NCBI RefSeq assembly: GCF_015160855.1
Contig: NZ_CP063373.1
Location: 4,526,001 to 4,590,000, forward strand
From: Streptomyces ferrugineus
GTDB taxonomy: Bacteria > Actinomycetota > Actinomycetes > Streptomycetales > Streptomycetaceae
Direction of reading: 5' to 3'
DNA: 64,000 nt
The notes below the pieces were generated by a model. It ran no database searches and was not told where the DNA came from. It saw only the letters and a list, made by a program, of their open reading frames with translations. A program made the translations under genes and the position numbers. Numbering within the stretch: position 1 is the stretch's first letter; each line of letters opens with the position of its first letter. Below are positions 9,051 through 18,375 of the stretch, piece after piece.

Positions 9051-9124
9051 CACCCGAGACCCGACGCACGGATCCGGCTGATCCAAAGGACACACGCGGA
9101 TCCGAGTGACCCGGACGAGAACGT

Positions 9125-9154
9125 GGTCCGGCCCTCCGGCGGGAGGGCCGGACC
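9125..9154. terminator. Bidirectional hairpin terminator
   Basis: A perfect 13-base inverted repeat (9125-9137 and 9142-9154) with a 4-base loop sits between the ends of the rightward protease gene and the leftward SpoIIE phosphatase gene. There is no clear U tract, as is usual in streptomycetes. Confidence 0.85.
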
Positions 9155-9172
9155 GCTCCGTTTCCCGGGCCG

Positions 9173-11314
9173 TCAGCCACGCGCCCGCAACAACAGCAAC
9201 GCCACGTCGTCGACCCGCTCCCGCACCGCCGTGCCGTGCCGCACGAGCAGGTCGGCCAGCTCGTCCAGGGGCCGCTCCCCGGCGTCCTCGAGCAGCCGCC
9301 CGAGCTCGGCGAGCGCGTCCTCGATGTCGACGCCCGGAGACTCGATCAACCCGTCGGTGTAGAGCACGAGCACACAGCCGGGCGTGAGATCGACCTGCGT
9401 CGTCGGATAGGCGGGCGTGCCGTCGATGCCCAGCAGCGGGCCGCCCGCGAGGTCCAGCACCCGCACCCGCCCGTCCGGCCGTCTCAGCAGCGGCGGCGGA
9501 TGCCCGGCCCGGGCCATCACCGCCCGGCCGTGCTCCGGGTCCAGGGACAGATACACACAACTGGCGAACAGGTCGGAGCCCAGGTCGATCAGCAGCCGGT
9601 TGGTGCTGCGCATGACCTCCTCCGGCGCCTGGCCCACCGTCGTGTACGCCCGTACGGCGGTGCGGATCTGGCCCATCAGCCCGGCCGCGGTGACGTTGTG
9701 GCCCTGCACGTCCCCGATCACCGCCGCCGCCAGGCCGTGGTCCGTCGGCACCAGGTCGTAGAAGTCGCCGCCGATCTCCATGCCCTGCGTGGCCGGCAGA
9801 TAGCGCGCGGCCGCCTCGATACCGGTCAGCGTCGGCAGCGTGTGGGGGAGCAGGGCGGCCTGCAGCCCGTGCGCCAACTGGTGCTTGGCGTCGTAGAGCT
9901 GGGCCCGCTCCAGCGCCTGTGCGATGAGCCCGCCCAGACTGGTCAGGACCGCGCGTTCGTCCGCCGGGAAGGGGTGCGGCTCGGTGTAGGCGAGCACACA
10001 GGTGCCCACCGGCCGCCCGGAGGCGATCAGCGGCAGATACGCCCAGGCCGCGAAGGAGTCGGGGGCGGCGACCCGCGCCGGATACAGCCGCTCCAGCTCC
10101 TGCCGGGAGTCGAAGAACGCGGGCACCCCGGTGCTCAGGACCTGTCCGCCCGGGGTCCGCTCGGCCAGCGGCAGCCCGTCGAAGCGCTCCACGGTGTGCG
10201 GGTCCGGAAAGCCGCGGTGGCCGAGCACATGCAGCCGGCCCGACCGCGAGCCCAGGACGACCAGCGCCTGACTGCCGACGGCCGGGACGACCTCGTCCGC
10301 GACCAACTGCACCACGTCCTGCACGCTCGCCGCCTCGGTCAGCGCACCGGCCAGGCTCAGCACCTGCGAGATGGTCACCAGTCGGGACGGCGCGTCACCC
10401 GGCTGCGGTCCGCGGCGGCCCATCTCCGCCACCGCGCGGGCCCGGCTGATGCGCACGCTCAGCCCGGTCGTACTCGGGTACATGCGGAACGACAGCCACT
10501 CGCCGGGCGGACGCAGCGCCACGAACGACGTGGTCTGCTGGCTGAACAGCGCGGCCCGGTAGCGGTCCTCGTAGACGGGGTCGTTGAGCCAGGGCACCGC
10601 CGCCCACAGCTGGTTGCCGAGCAGCCGGGTGACCGGGACCCCGATCAGCTCGGCCGCCGCCGGGTTGGCGAAGCTGATCCGGCCGTGCAGATCGAGCGAG
10701 CACAGCCCGTACGGCAGCCGCTGCACCATGCGCGCCGCCTCCACCGTGCCGAACATGCCGGCCGCGCCGCCGAACGCCGGACCGGCCAGCAGATCGGGCT
10801 CCGGCAGCGGCGGGCGGCTCGCCTCGATGGCCCGCTCCAGGCGCACCGCGAGCCGCCGGCAGGCCGCGGTCAGATGGTCCCGGTCCCGGGCGGACAGCTC
10901 CGGCGGGTGCGAGCCCGGCCAGGTCACGAAGATCGCGCCATAGGCCGTGGTCTCGGTGGCCACCGGCAGCGCCGCCAGCGCGAACGGATACGGCAGCACG
11001 ACCGCGATCCGCGGATACCGGGCCGCCATGTCCTCCTCGCCCCCGACCCACACCAGCCGCCGCTCGCGCACCGCCTCCGCGACCGGGATCGGCGCGCTCA
11101 GCCCGACCCGCTCCCACGGTGCCGCGAACGCCCTGGGCAGCCCCGCCATGACCGCCATCTCCAGCACCGGCTCGTCGGCCGCCAGCAGATACACGCCACC
11201 GGAGTGCGCGTGCACCTCCTCCATCATCGAGGCCAGCGCCAGCGACAGCAGCGGTCGGCCGACCCGTGTCCTCGCGGCCGCCGGCGCCTGGGCGGACGTC
11301 TGCCCGTCGGACAC
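9173..11314 (-). CDS. Sensor-type SpoIIE (PPM) phosphatase with GAF and PAS domains
   Basis: A 713-residue cytoplasmic PP2C/SpoIIE serine phosphatase that probably acts on anti-anti-sigma factors. The N-terminal third is a GAF-like domain (MMEEVHAHSGGVYLLAADEP). A PAS-like segment (SLDLHGRISFANPAAAELIG) is followed by a second GAF domain. The C-terminal catalytic domain has the Mg/Mn-binding Asp residues in GGDFYDL, IGDVQGH and YTDGLIE and ends VDDVALLLLRARG. There is no kinase-like ATPase domain, unlike its divergent neighbour. The GTG at 11314 was chosen because AGGAGG lies 9 bases upstream. It diverges from the next gene across about 170 bases. Confidence 0.88.
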   Translation of the reverse strand: MSDGQTSAQAPAAARTRVGRPLLSLALASMMEEVHAHSGGVYLLAADEPVLEMAVMAGLPRAFAAPWERVGLSAPIPVAEAVRERRLVWVGGEEDMAARYPRIAVVLPYPFALAALPVATETTAYGAIFVTWPGSHPPELSARDRDHLTAACRRLAVRLERAIEASRPPLPEPDLLAGPAFGGAAGMFGTVEAARMVQRLPYGLCSLDLHGRISFANPAAAELIGVPVTRLLGNQLWAAVPWLNDPVYEDRYRAALFSQQTTSFVALRPPGEWLSFRMYPSTTGLSVRISRARAVAEMGRRGPQPGDAPSRLVTISQVLSLAGALTEAASVQDVVQLVADEVVPAVGSQALVVLGSRSGRLHVLGHRGFPDPHTVERFDGLPLAERTPGGQVLSTGVPAFFDSRQELERLYPARVAAPDSFAAWAYLPLIASGRPVGTCVLAYTEPHPFPADERAVLTSLGGLIAQALERAQLYDAKHQLAHGLQAALLPHTLPTLTGIEAAARYLPATQGMEIGGDFYDLVPTDHGLAAAVIGDVQGHNVTAAGLMGQIRTAVRAYTTVGQAPEEVMRSTNRLLIDLGSDLFASCVYLSLDPEHGRAVMARAGHPPPLLRRPDGRVRVLDLAGGPLLGIDGTPAYPTTQVDLTPGCVLVLYTDGLIESPGVDIEDALAELGRLLEDAGERPLDELADLLVRHGTAVRERVDDVALLLLRARG

Positions 11315-11481
11315 GCCGACCACCTCCTCCGCCGGAGCCTCGCGACGGGTCCCAGGCCACAAATCTCCCTCTTCACGGCCCGCCGCGCACGGCGAGCGGA
11401 CGGCGCCTTTCGAGCAGCCGCCGCGCAGGCCCCTTCACAGAACGCTCCCAGGGGCTGCGCAGGTGACTCATAAGCGCTGTA

Positions 11482-13932
11482 ATGGCGGACGTGGTCACAG
11501 AGGGCGCCGCGGGACGCAGGACGAGGAGACTGCGTGCCGAGGAGGCCCTGAAGGCGCTTGCCGTCGATCCGGACCCGCCCGAGCGACTGCGGCGGATCCT
11601 CGAGCAGGCGCTCGTCTTCGGAGGGGCCTCCCTCGCTGCCGTGTACACGTCGAGCGAGGACGGTGAGCTGCTCTGCCTCGTCGAGTCCGTCGGCGTGCCC
11701 CGCACTCTGTACGGCCTGCGCGACGGCTACGCCCCGACCGGAGGGTCCCCGCTCGCCGACGCCCACCGCGACGGCCGCCCCGTGTGGCTCGGCCCGGAGC
11801 AGCTCGCCGACCGCGCGGAGTCACGGCGGGTGCCGTCGCGGGACTTCTCCCTCGCCGTCCTGCCCGCCCACGGCGACGCCGGCTGTCTGCTGGCCGTGAG
11901 CGAGCGCCCGGGCGGCTTCGACGCCGAGGACCGCGCGTGCCTGGAGCTGATCGCCGAGGCCGTCGCCCTGCCCGCACCGTCGGCGGCCGCCGAAGCGGGC
12001 GAGCTGCCGGTCAACGCCTTCAGCCTCGCCATGGACACCGGCCGCGTCGAGGTCGGCGACACCATCCTGGACCTCTTCGGCCTCGGCCCGGACGAGTTCG
12101 ACGGCAAGGTCGAGACCCTGCTCGGCCTGACCGTCCCGGAGGACCTGCCGTCGCTGATGTCCGTCGTCGAGGCCGACCACATGTCCATCGGCGACCGCGA
12201 GTTGGAGTTCCGCGTCCTGCAACCCGCCGGCCCGCCCAGGTGGCTCCGGCTGAGCGGCCGCCTCCTGCCCGGCGGCGAGGGCCGCCCGGCCCGCCTCGTC
12301 GGCACCGTCGCCGACGCCTCCACCCTGCGTGCCGAGGTCACCGACGTGGCCCGCGTCCAGCGCCTCGCCGCCGCCCTCGCCACCGCCGGCACCGTCCGAG
12401 ACGTCAGCCACGCCGTCGTCACCGCCCTGCGCAAGCCGCTGCGCGCCGACCGCATCGCCCTCGCCGAACTGGAGCACGACCGCCTCGTCGTCACCGTCCT
12501 CGACCCGCCCGAACCCGAGTCCTGGCCGGAGCTGTGGCGCCTGGAGTGGCGTACCGAATGGCCGGACGCGCCCGTGCGGGCCATGCCCACCCTCGCCGCC
12601 GCGCTGCGCGAGGGCCGCGCCCGGATCTGGCCCGCCGGCACCCCGCTGGAACCCGCCCTCGCCGACGTCGGCCCCGGCGGCCTCGCCGTGCTGCCGCTGC
12701 CCGCCGGGGGCCGCGTGGCCGGCGCCTGCCTGATCGGCTGGGACGCCCCGCACGAGTTCGGCGCCGACGAGCGCGCCCTGCTCACCGCCTCCGCCGGCCT
12801 CGCCGGACAGGCCCTGCTGCGCGCCCACGCCTTCGACGCCGAGCACGAACTCGTCGGCATGCTCCAGCGCCAGCTCCTGCCGCGCCGACTGCCCCGGCTG
12901 CCCGGCGCGGAGGCCGTCGCCCGCTATCTGCCGACCACGGCCGGCCTGGAGGTCGGCGGCGACTGGTACGACGTGATCCCGCTGCCCGACAACCACGTCG
13001 CCCTCGTCATCGGCGACGTCCAGGGCCACAGCGCGGCCGCCGCCACCCTCATGGGCCAGATGCGCACCGCGCTGCGCGCCTACGCCGCCGAAGGGCACCC
13101 CCCGGACGTGGTGGTCCACCACGCCAACCGGCTCCTGATGGAGATGGAGACCGACCTCTTCGCCACCTGCTGCTACGTCGACATCGACCTGGAGGAGGGC
13201 TCCGCCTGGTGCGTCCGCGCCGGCCACCTCCCGCCCGTGCTGCGCCACCCCGACGGCCGGACCGAGATCACCGAGGCCGAGGGTGGCCCGCCGCTCGGGG
13301 TGATGCGGCAGGCCGACTTCCCGATGAGCCCGCTCGGCCTGGCACCCGGCACCGTCGTCGCCCTCACCACGGACGGCCTCGTCGAGTCCGCCGAGGACGA
13401 CATCGACACCGGCATGGACCGGCTCGCCCGCCGACTCGCCGGCTCCGACCCCGCCCACCTCGGCCTCGTCGCCGACGCCCTGCTGGTGGGGGCGCGCCGC
13501 AGCGACGACATCGCGCTGCTCCTGCTGCGCTACGACGGCATGGCCGTACGGCCGCTGCGCGAGAGCTGGACGGTCTGGCGCGTCCCGGAGGCCGTCGGCC
13601 ACGCCCGCCGCTTCACCCGCCGCACCCTGCGCGCCTGGACGCTGGCGCAGCCGGACGTGGACGCCGCGCTGCTCGTCGTCTCCGAACTGGTCACCAACGC
13701 CCTCGTGCACACGGACGGCCGTGTCCGCCTCGACCTCACCCTCGTCAACCACCGGCTGCGCGTCGCGGTCGCCGACGCCTCGCCCCGGAGCCCCGTCAAG
13801 CCGACGAGCGTGAGCTGGGAGGCCACCGGAGGGCGCGGGATCCTGCTGGTCGAGGCCATGTCGGTGGCATGGGGAACGGTGCCGGTCAGTGGCGGAAAAC
13901 AGGTGTGGAGCGAGATCGCCCTGAGGGCCTGA
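11482..13932 (+). CDS. SpoIIE phosphatase fused to an RsbW-like HATPase (anti-sigma kinase) domain
   Basis: An 816-residue multidomain signalling protein. A GAF-like N-terminus is followed by a PAS-like segment around residues 180-270, a second GAF domain, then a PPM phosphatase domain with metal-binding Asp in GGDWYDV, IGDVQGH and TTDGLVE. The last 130 residues are a GHKL ATPase domain with N box ELVTNALVH, DAS G1 box and GGRGILLVE G2 box, as in anti-sigma switch kinases. Phosphatase and kinase activities are thus on one chain, a design common in Streptomyces partner-switching. Start at ATG 11482; the ribosome site is weak, so a nearby GTG at 11491 is possible. Confidence 0.88.
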   Translation: MADVVTEGAAGRRTRRLRAEEALKALAVDPDPPERLRRILEQALVFGGASLAAVYTSSEDGELLCLVESVGVPRTLYGLRDGYAPTGGSPLADAHRDGRPVWLGPEQLADRAESRRVPSRDFSLAVLPAHGDAGCLLAVSERPGGFDAEDRACLELIAEAVALPAPSAAAEAGELPVNAFSLAMDTGRVEVGDTILDLFGLGPDEFDGKVETLLGLTVPEDLPSLMSVVEADHMSIGDRELEFRVLQPAGPPRWLRLSGRLLPGGEGRPARLVGTVADASTLRAEVTDVARVQRLAAALATAGTVRDVSHAVVTALRKPLRADRIALAELEHDRLVVTVLDPPEPESWPELWRLEWRTEWPDAPVRAMPTLAAALREGRARIWPAGTPLEPALADVGPGGLAVLPLPAGGRVAGACLIGWDAPHEFGADERALLTASAGLAGQALLRAHAFDAEHELVGMLQRQLLPRRLPRLPGAEAVARYLPTTAGLEVGGDWYDVIPLPDNHVALVIGDVQGHSAAAATLMGQMRTALRAYAAEGHPPDVVVHHANRLLMEMETDLFATCCYVDIDLEEGSAWCVRAGHLPPVLRHPDGRTEITEAEGGPPLGVMRQADFPMSPLGLAPGTVVALTTDGLVESAEDDIDTGMDRLARRLAGSDPAHLGLVADALLVGARRSDDIALLLLRYDGMAVRPLRESWTVWRVPEAVGHARRFTRRTLRAWTLAQPDVDAALLVVSELVTNALVHTDGRVRLDLTLVNHRLRVAVADASPRSPVKPTSVSWEATGGRGILLVEAMSVAWGTVPVSGGKQVWSEIALRA

Positions 13933-14027
13933 AGCCCGACCCCGGTGAACGCACGACAGCACGGCAGTGACAGACAGGCCAACGCCTCAGTCCTCAAAAT
14001 GGCCGAATCGGGGCTAAGGTGAAGCAG

Positions 14028-15095
14028 ATGAAGGCTCTCGTGCTGTCCGGTGGCGCCGGTACGCGCTTGAGGCCGATCACGCACACTTCGGCCAAACAGC
14101 TCGTGCCGGTGGCCAACAAGGCCGTTCTCTTCTACGGGTTGGAATCCATCGCCGCGGCCGGCATCACCGACGTCGGCGTGATCGTCGGTGACACCGCCAC
14201 GGAGATCCAGGACGCCGTCGGCGACGGCTCCAAGTTCGGCCTGGAGATCACCTACATTCCGCAGGAACGCCCGCTGGGGCTGGCGCACGCCGTCCTCATC
14301 GCCCGTGACTATCTGGGCGACGACGACTTCGTGATGTACCTCGGCGACAACTTCATCGTCGGCGGAATCGCCGACCTCGTCGACGAGTTCCGGCAAGACC
14401 GCCCCGACGCCCGGATCCTGCTGACCCAGGTACAGGATCCGCGGGCCTTCGGTGTCGCCGAACTCGACGGCAGCGGCCAGGTCATCGGCCTGGAGGAGAA
14501 ACCCGAGCACCCCAAGAGCGATCTCGCGCTGGTCGGCGTCTATCTGTTCACGCCCAAGATCCACGACGCGGTCCGCGCCATCACCCCGTCCTGGCGTGGC
14601 GAACTGGAGATCACCCACGCCATCCAGCACCTCATCGACCGCCGCGCCGACGTGCGCTGCACCGTCATCAAGGGCTACTGGAAGGACACCGGGAACGTCG
14701 GCGACATGCTGGAGGTGAACCGCACCGTCCTGGAGGACATCACCCGCCGAATCGACGGCGACGTCGACGAGGCGTCGCAGACCGTCGGGCGCGTGGTCGT
14801 CGAGGAGGGCGCGCGCGTCGTCAACTCACGCATCGTCGGCCCCGCCGTCGTCGGCTCCGGCACCGTCGTCCAGGACTCCTACATCGGCCCCTTCACCTCC
14901 ATCGCGGAGAACTGCCGGATCATCGACAGCGAGCTGGAGTTCTCCATCGTGCTGCGGGACTCCACGATCCACGGGGTGGGCCGGATCGAGTCCTCGCTCA
15001 TCGGCCGGCACGTCGAGGTCACCCCCGCGCCCAGCGTCCCCAGCGCCCACCACCTCGTCCTCGGAGACCACAGCAAGGTGCAGATCCACCCATGA
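14028..15095 (+). CDS. rfbA: Glucose-1-phosphate thymidylyltransferase (long RmlA/StrD type)
   Basis: A 355-residue enzyme making dTDP-glucose from dTTP and glucose 1-phosphate, the first step to dTDP-L-rhamnose. The N-terminal nucleotide-binding loop LSGGAGTRLRP and the PVANKAVLFY segment are present. The C-terminal third is a left-handed beta-helix extension (repeating hydrophobic VV-G-G steps), typical of the 355-residue StrD class rather than short RmlA. The ATG at 14028 was chosen because AAGGTG lies 6 bases upstream; a GTG at 14019 is in frame. Its stop overlaps the next start by 4 bases. Confidence 0.93.
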   Translation: MKALVLSGGAGTRLRPITHTSAKQLVPVANKAVLFYGLESIAAAGITDVGVIVGDTATEIQDAVGDGSKFGLEITYIPQERPLGLAHAVLIARDYLGDDDFVMYLGDNFIVGGIADLVDEFRQDRPDARILLTQVQDPRAFGVAELDGSGQVIGLEEKPEHPKSDLALVGVYLFTPKIHDAVRAITPSWRGELEITHAIQHLIDRRADVRCTVIKGYWKDTGNVGDMLEVNRTVLEDITRRIDGDVDEASQTVGRVVVEEGARVVNSRIVGPAVVGSGTVVQDSYIGPFTSIAENCRIIDSELEFSIVLRDSTIHGVGRIESSLIGRHVEVTPAPSVPSAHHLVLGDHSKVQIHP

Positions 15096-16072
15096 ACCTT
15101 CTCGTCACCGGCGCCGCCGGCTTCATCGGCTCGACCTACGTCCGCAGGCTGCTCGCCCATGACACACCCGACGCGCCACGGATCACGGTGCTGGACAAGC
15201 TCACCTACGCCGGCACCCTCGACAACCTCGAACTCGACCACCCCCGGCTGAAGTTCGTGCGCGGCGACATCCAGGACGCCGAACTCGTCGACAAGTTGAT
15301 GGCCGAGGCCGACCAAGTGGTGCACTTCGCCGCCGAGTCCCACGTGGACCGCTCGATCGACGGGGCCGGCGACTTCGTGCTCACCAACGTGGTCGGCACC
15401 CAGACCCTGCTGGACGCGGCCCTGCGCTACCGCGTCGAACCCTTCGTGCACATATCGACCGACGAGGTCTACGGCTCCGTCGCGACCGGCTCGTCCACCG
15501 AGGACGACATCCTGCGGCCCAGCTCGCCGTACTCCGCCTCCAAGGCCTCTTCCGACCTGCTCGCCCTCGCCTACCACCGCACCCACGGCCTCGACGTCCG
15601 AGTCACCCGCTGCTCCAACAACTACGGACCGCACCAGTTCCCCGAGAAGGTCGTCCCGCTGTTCATCACCAACCTCCTCGACGGGCACCAGGTCCCCCTC
15701 TACGGCGAGGGCCTCAACGTCCGCGACTGGCTGCACGTCGACGACCACTGCCGCGGCGTCGAACTCGTGCGCACGAAGGGCCGCCCCGGCGAGATCTACA
15801 ACATCGGCGGCGGCACCGAGCTGAGCAACAAGGACCTCACCGGGCTGCTGCTGACGGCCTGCGGCGCCGACTGGGACCGGGTGCGGTACGTCGAGGACCG
15901 CAAGGGCCACGACCTGCGCTACTCCGTCGACTGGACCAAGGCCCGCACCGAACTCGGCTACCGGCCCCGCCACGACTTCGCCTCGGGCCTGGCCGCCACC
16001 GTCGCCTGGTACCGCGACCACCGCGCCTGGTGGGAACCCCTCAAGCGGCGCGTCGGCGAGGAGCACGGATGA
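15092..16072 (+). CDS. rfbB: dTDP-glucose 4,6-dehydratase
   Basis: A 326-residue extended SDR enzyme converting dTDP-glucose to dTDP-4-keto-6-deoxyglucose. It shows the NAD-binding GAAGFIG motif near residue 6, the catalytic STDEVYG segment, and the YSASKASSD active-site Tyr-Lys motif. The RCSNNYGPHQFPEK stretch is diagnostic for RmlB. It overlaps rfbA by ATGA and rfbD by ATGA, so the three are translationally coupled. Confidence 0.95.
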   Translation: MNLLVTGAAGFIGSTYVRRLLAHDTPDAPRITVLDKLTYAGTLDNLELDHPRLKFVRGDIQDAELVDKLMAEADQVVHFAAESHVDRSIDGAGDFVLTNVVGTQTLLDAALRYRVEPFVHISTDEVYGSVATGSSTEDDILRPSSPYSASKASSDLLALAYHRTHGLDVRVTRCSNNYGPHQFPEKVVPLFITNLLDGHQVPLYGEGLNVRDWLHVDDHCRGVELVRTKGRPGEIYNIGGGTELSNKDLTGLLLTACGADWDRVRYVEDRKGHDLRYSVDWTKARTELGYRPRHDFASGLAATVAWYRDHRAWWEPLKRRVGEEHG

Positions 16073-16950
16073 GGTGGCTGGTCACCGGCGCGGGCGGCAT
16101 GCTCGGGCGCGACCTGGTCGAGGAACTGCGCACCCGCGGCGAGCAGGTGACGGGCCTGGACCACAAGGCCCTCGACATCACCGACTCCGAGTCCGTCGCC
16201 CGCGCCCTCGCGGCACACCGTCCCGAACTCGTCGTCAACTGCGCCGCGTACACGGCCGTCGACGACGCCGAGAGGGACGAGGAACGGGCCCTGCGCGTCA
16301 ACGGAGACGGCCCGCGCCTGCTCGCACGGGCCTGCGCCGCACACGAGGCCGGCCTGATCCAGATCTCCACCGACTACGTCTTCGACGGGGACGCCCGAAC
16401 TCCCTACACGGAAGACGACCCCCCGGCCCCGCGCACCGCCTACGGCCGCACCAAACTGGCGGGCGAGCAAGGCGTGTCGGACGAACTGCCCGCCGCGAGC
16501 ACGGTCGTACGCACCGCCTGGCTGTACGGCGTCCACGGCCGCAGCTTCGTCCGCACGATGATCGACCTAGAGTCCCGACTGGACACCGTCGACGTCGTGA
16601 ACGACCAGCGCGGCCAGCCCACTTGGAGCGCCGACCTCGCCGCGCTCATCGCCGACCTCGGCCCCCGCGTCGGCCATGACGCGCCCGGCGTCCTGCACGC
16701 CACCAACTCCGGCGAGGCCACCTGGTACGACCTGGCCCGCGAGGTGTTCCGGCTGCTCGGCGCCGACCCCGACCGGGTGCGCCCCGTCACCGGCGAGGCC
16801 TTCCCCCGACCCGCGCCCCGTCCCGCATACAGCGTCCTCGCGCCCGGCCGTCGGCAGCGGCTCGGCCTCGCACCACCGCGCGACTGGCGCACCGCCCTGC
16901 ACGAAGCACTGCCCCGGATCCGCAAGGAGACCCTTCGTGAAACGCCATGA
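16069..16950 (+). CDS. rfbD: dTDP-4-dehydrorhamnose reductase
   Basis: A 293-residue SDR enzyme that reduces dTDP-4-keto-L-rhamnose to dTDP-L-rhamnose with NAD(P)H. It has a GAGGMLGRDL nucleotide motif at the N-terminus, STDYVFDGD, and a YGRTKLAGE Tyr-Lys motif. The ATG at 16069 overlaps the rfbB stop; an in-frame upstream start is only the rfbB shadow. Its 3' end overlaps the methyltransferase gene by 14 bases. Confidence 0.94.
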   Translation: MRWLVTGAGGMLGRDLVEELRTRGEQVTGLDHKALDITDSESVARALAAHRPELVVNCAAYTAVDDAERDEERALRVNGDGPRLLARACAAHEAGLIQISTDYVFDGDARTPYTEDDPPAPRTAYGRTKLAGEQGVSDELPAASTVVRTAWLYGVHGRSFVRTMIDLESRLDTVDVVNDQRGQPTWSADLAALIADLGPRVGHDAPGVLHATNSGEATWYDLAREVFRLLGADPDRVRPVTGEAFPRPAPRPAYSVLAPGRRQRLGLAPPRDWRTALHEALPRIRKETLRETP

Positions 16951-17740
16951 GTTCCTGAAGGAACTGCACAAGGTCAGCGGCAACCGCAACTACCTGGAGA
17001 TCGGCGTCAACGACGGCCGCAGCCTCCGGCTGTCCCGCGTCCCCACCATCGCCGTCGACCCCGCCTTCAAGGTCGTCACGGAGATCCGCTGCGACGTCCA
17101 CCTGGTCAAGGCCACCAGCGACGAGTTCTTCGCCCGCGACAACCCGCTCAGCCACCTCAAGGGCGGCCGTCACCCACTGCGGAACCTGCGGCGGGGGCGC
17201 AGTCCGCTCGGGTACTGGCGTCGCACCGTCCTCGACCTGTCGTTCATCGACGGCATGCACCTGTTCGAGTACGCCCTGCGGGACTTCATGAACATCGAGC
17301 GGCACTCCGACTGGACCAGCGTGATCGTCTTCGACGACATGCTGCCGCGCAACGTCGACGAGGCGGCACGGGATCGGCACACCGGCGCATGGACCGGGGA
17401 CGTGTACAAGATCGCCGAGATTCTCGGGCGGTACCGCCCCGACCTGGTGACGGTACAGGTGGACACACATCCGACCGGGCAGCTCGTGGTGTTCGGCGCG
17501 GACCGGCGCAACACCGTGCTGCGCGACCGGTACGACGAGATCGTCGCCGAGTACGACGTGCCGGATCCCCAGAAGGTGCCGGAGACGATTCTGGACCGGG
17601 CGGGGGCGGTGGCGCCGGAGGCGCTGCTGGGGGCGGGCTTCTGGCGGCCGTTGACGAGGGCTCGTGCCTTGGGCGTGGGGCGGTCGCGGGGATGGGAGCC
17701 GCTGCGGAAGGCCGTCGAAGGGGTGGGTGGGGGTCACTGA
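16937..17740 (+). CDS. Class I SAM-dependent methyltransferase-like protein
   Basis: A 267-residue protein. The YLEIGVNDGRSLRLS segment near residue 20 resembles the SAM-binding glycine-rich loop, IAVDP near residue 40 the acidic end of the next strand, and LDLSFIDGMHLFEYALRDF the motif IV region of Methyltransf_24-like enzymes. It could methylate a rhamnose-containing glycan, but the acceptor is not known. GTG start with GGAG 8 bases upstream, inside the rfbD 3' end, so it belongs to the rfb transcript. Confidence 0.75.
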   Translation: MKRHEFLKELHKVSGNRNYLEIGVNDGRSLRLSRVPTIAVDPAFKVVTEIRCDVHLVKATSDEFFARDNPLSHLKGGRHPLRNLRRGRSPLGYWRRTVLDLSFIDGMHLFEYALRDFMNIERHSDWTSVIVFDDMLPRNVDEAARDRHTGAWTGDVYKIAEILGRYRPDLVTVQVDTHPTGQLVVFGADRRNTVLRDRYDEIVAEYDVPDPQKVPETILDRAGAVAPEALLGAGFWRPLTRARALGVGRSRGWEPLRKAVEGVGGGH

Positions 17741-17756
17741 ACCGCCCCCTGCCACC

Positions 17757-18371
17757 TCAGGGCGTTGCCGGACCGCTTCCTGCGCGCATACGGGCGTAGT
17801 GGGCGCTGCAGGCCTCGTACGACGGGAGCAGCCCGGCCTCTCGTGCCTCCGCCAGGGACGGAGCCTGCGCGTCCTTCGGGGACAGGATCGGCGCGATGTG
17901 CTCGGGCCAGGTGATGCCCAGGTCCGGGTCCAGGGGGTGCACGCCGTGTTCGCGTTCCGGGGCGTAGCCCGTCGAGCACAGATAGGCCACCGTGGCGTCG
18001 TCGGTGAGGGCCATGAAGGCGTGGCCGAGGCCCTCCGCGAGGAACACGGCGTGGTGGCCGTCGTCGTCGAGGCGGAGCGCCTCCCAGCGGCCGAAGGTGG
18101 GGGAGCCGACGCGGATGTCGACCACCACGTCGAGGACGGCGCCGCGCAGACAGGTCACGTACTTGGCCTGGCCGGGCGGTACGTCGGAGAAGTGGACGCC
18201 GCGCAGTACGCCCCAGCGGGAGACCGAGCAGTTGGCCTGGGCCAGGGACAGGTCGTAGCCGGTGGCCTCGCGGAACTCCGCGGCGCGGTACCACTCGTGG
18301 AAGCTGCCCCGGTCGTCCGGGAAGACCTTGGGCTCCAGCGCCCAGGCGCCTTCGATGCCGAGCGATCGCAT
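17757..18371 (-). CDS. rfbC: dTDP-4-dehydrorhamnose 3,5-epimerase
   Basis: A 204-residue cupin-fold epimerase that turns dTDP-4-keto-6-deoxyglucose into the L-rhamno isomer. Family motifs are visible: FPDDRGSFHEWY, ANCSVSRWGVLRGVHF with the catalytic His, and YLCSTGYAPEREHGV with the active-site Tyr. The ATG was chosen because a near-perfect AGGAGGTGA lies 5 bases upstream; the stop codon of the upstream glycosyltransferase gene is inside that ribosome site, so the two are coupled. It faces the rfbABD-methyltransferase operon, its partner in the same pathway. Confidence 0.94.
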   Translation of the reverse strand: MRSLGIEGAWALEPKVFPDDRGSFHEWYRAAEFREATGYDLSLAQANCSVSRWGVLRGVHFSDVPPGQAKYVTCLRGAVLDVVVDIRVGSPTFGRWEALRLDDDGHHAVFLAEGLGHAFMALTDDATVAYLCSTGYAPEREHGVHPLDPDLGITWPEHIAPILSPKDAQAPSLAEAREAGLLPSYEACSAHYARMRAGSGPATP

Positions 18372-18375
18372 GGCG

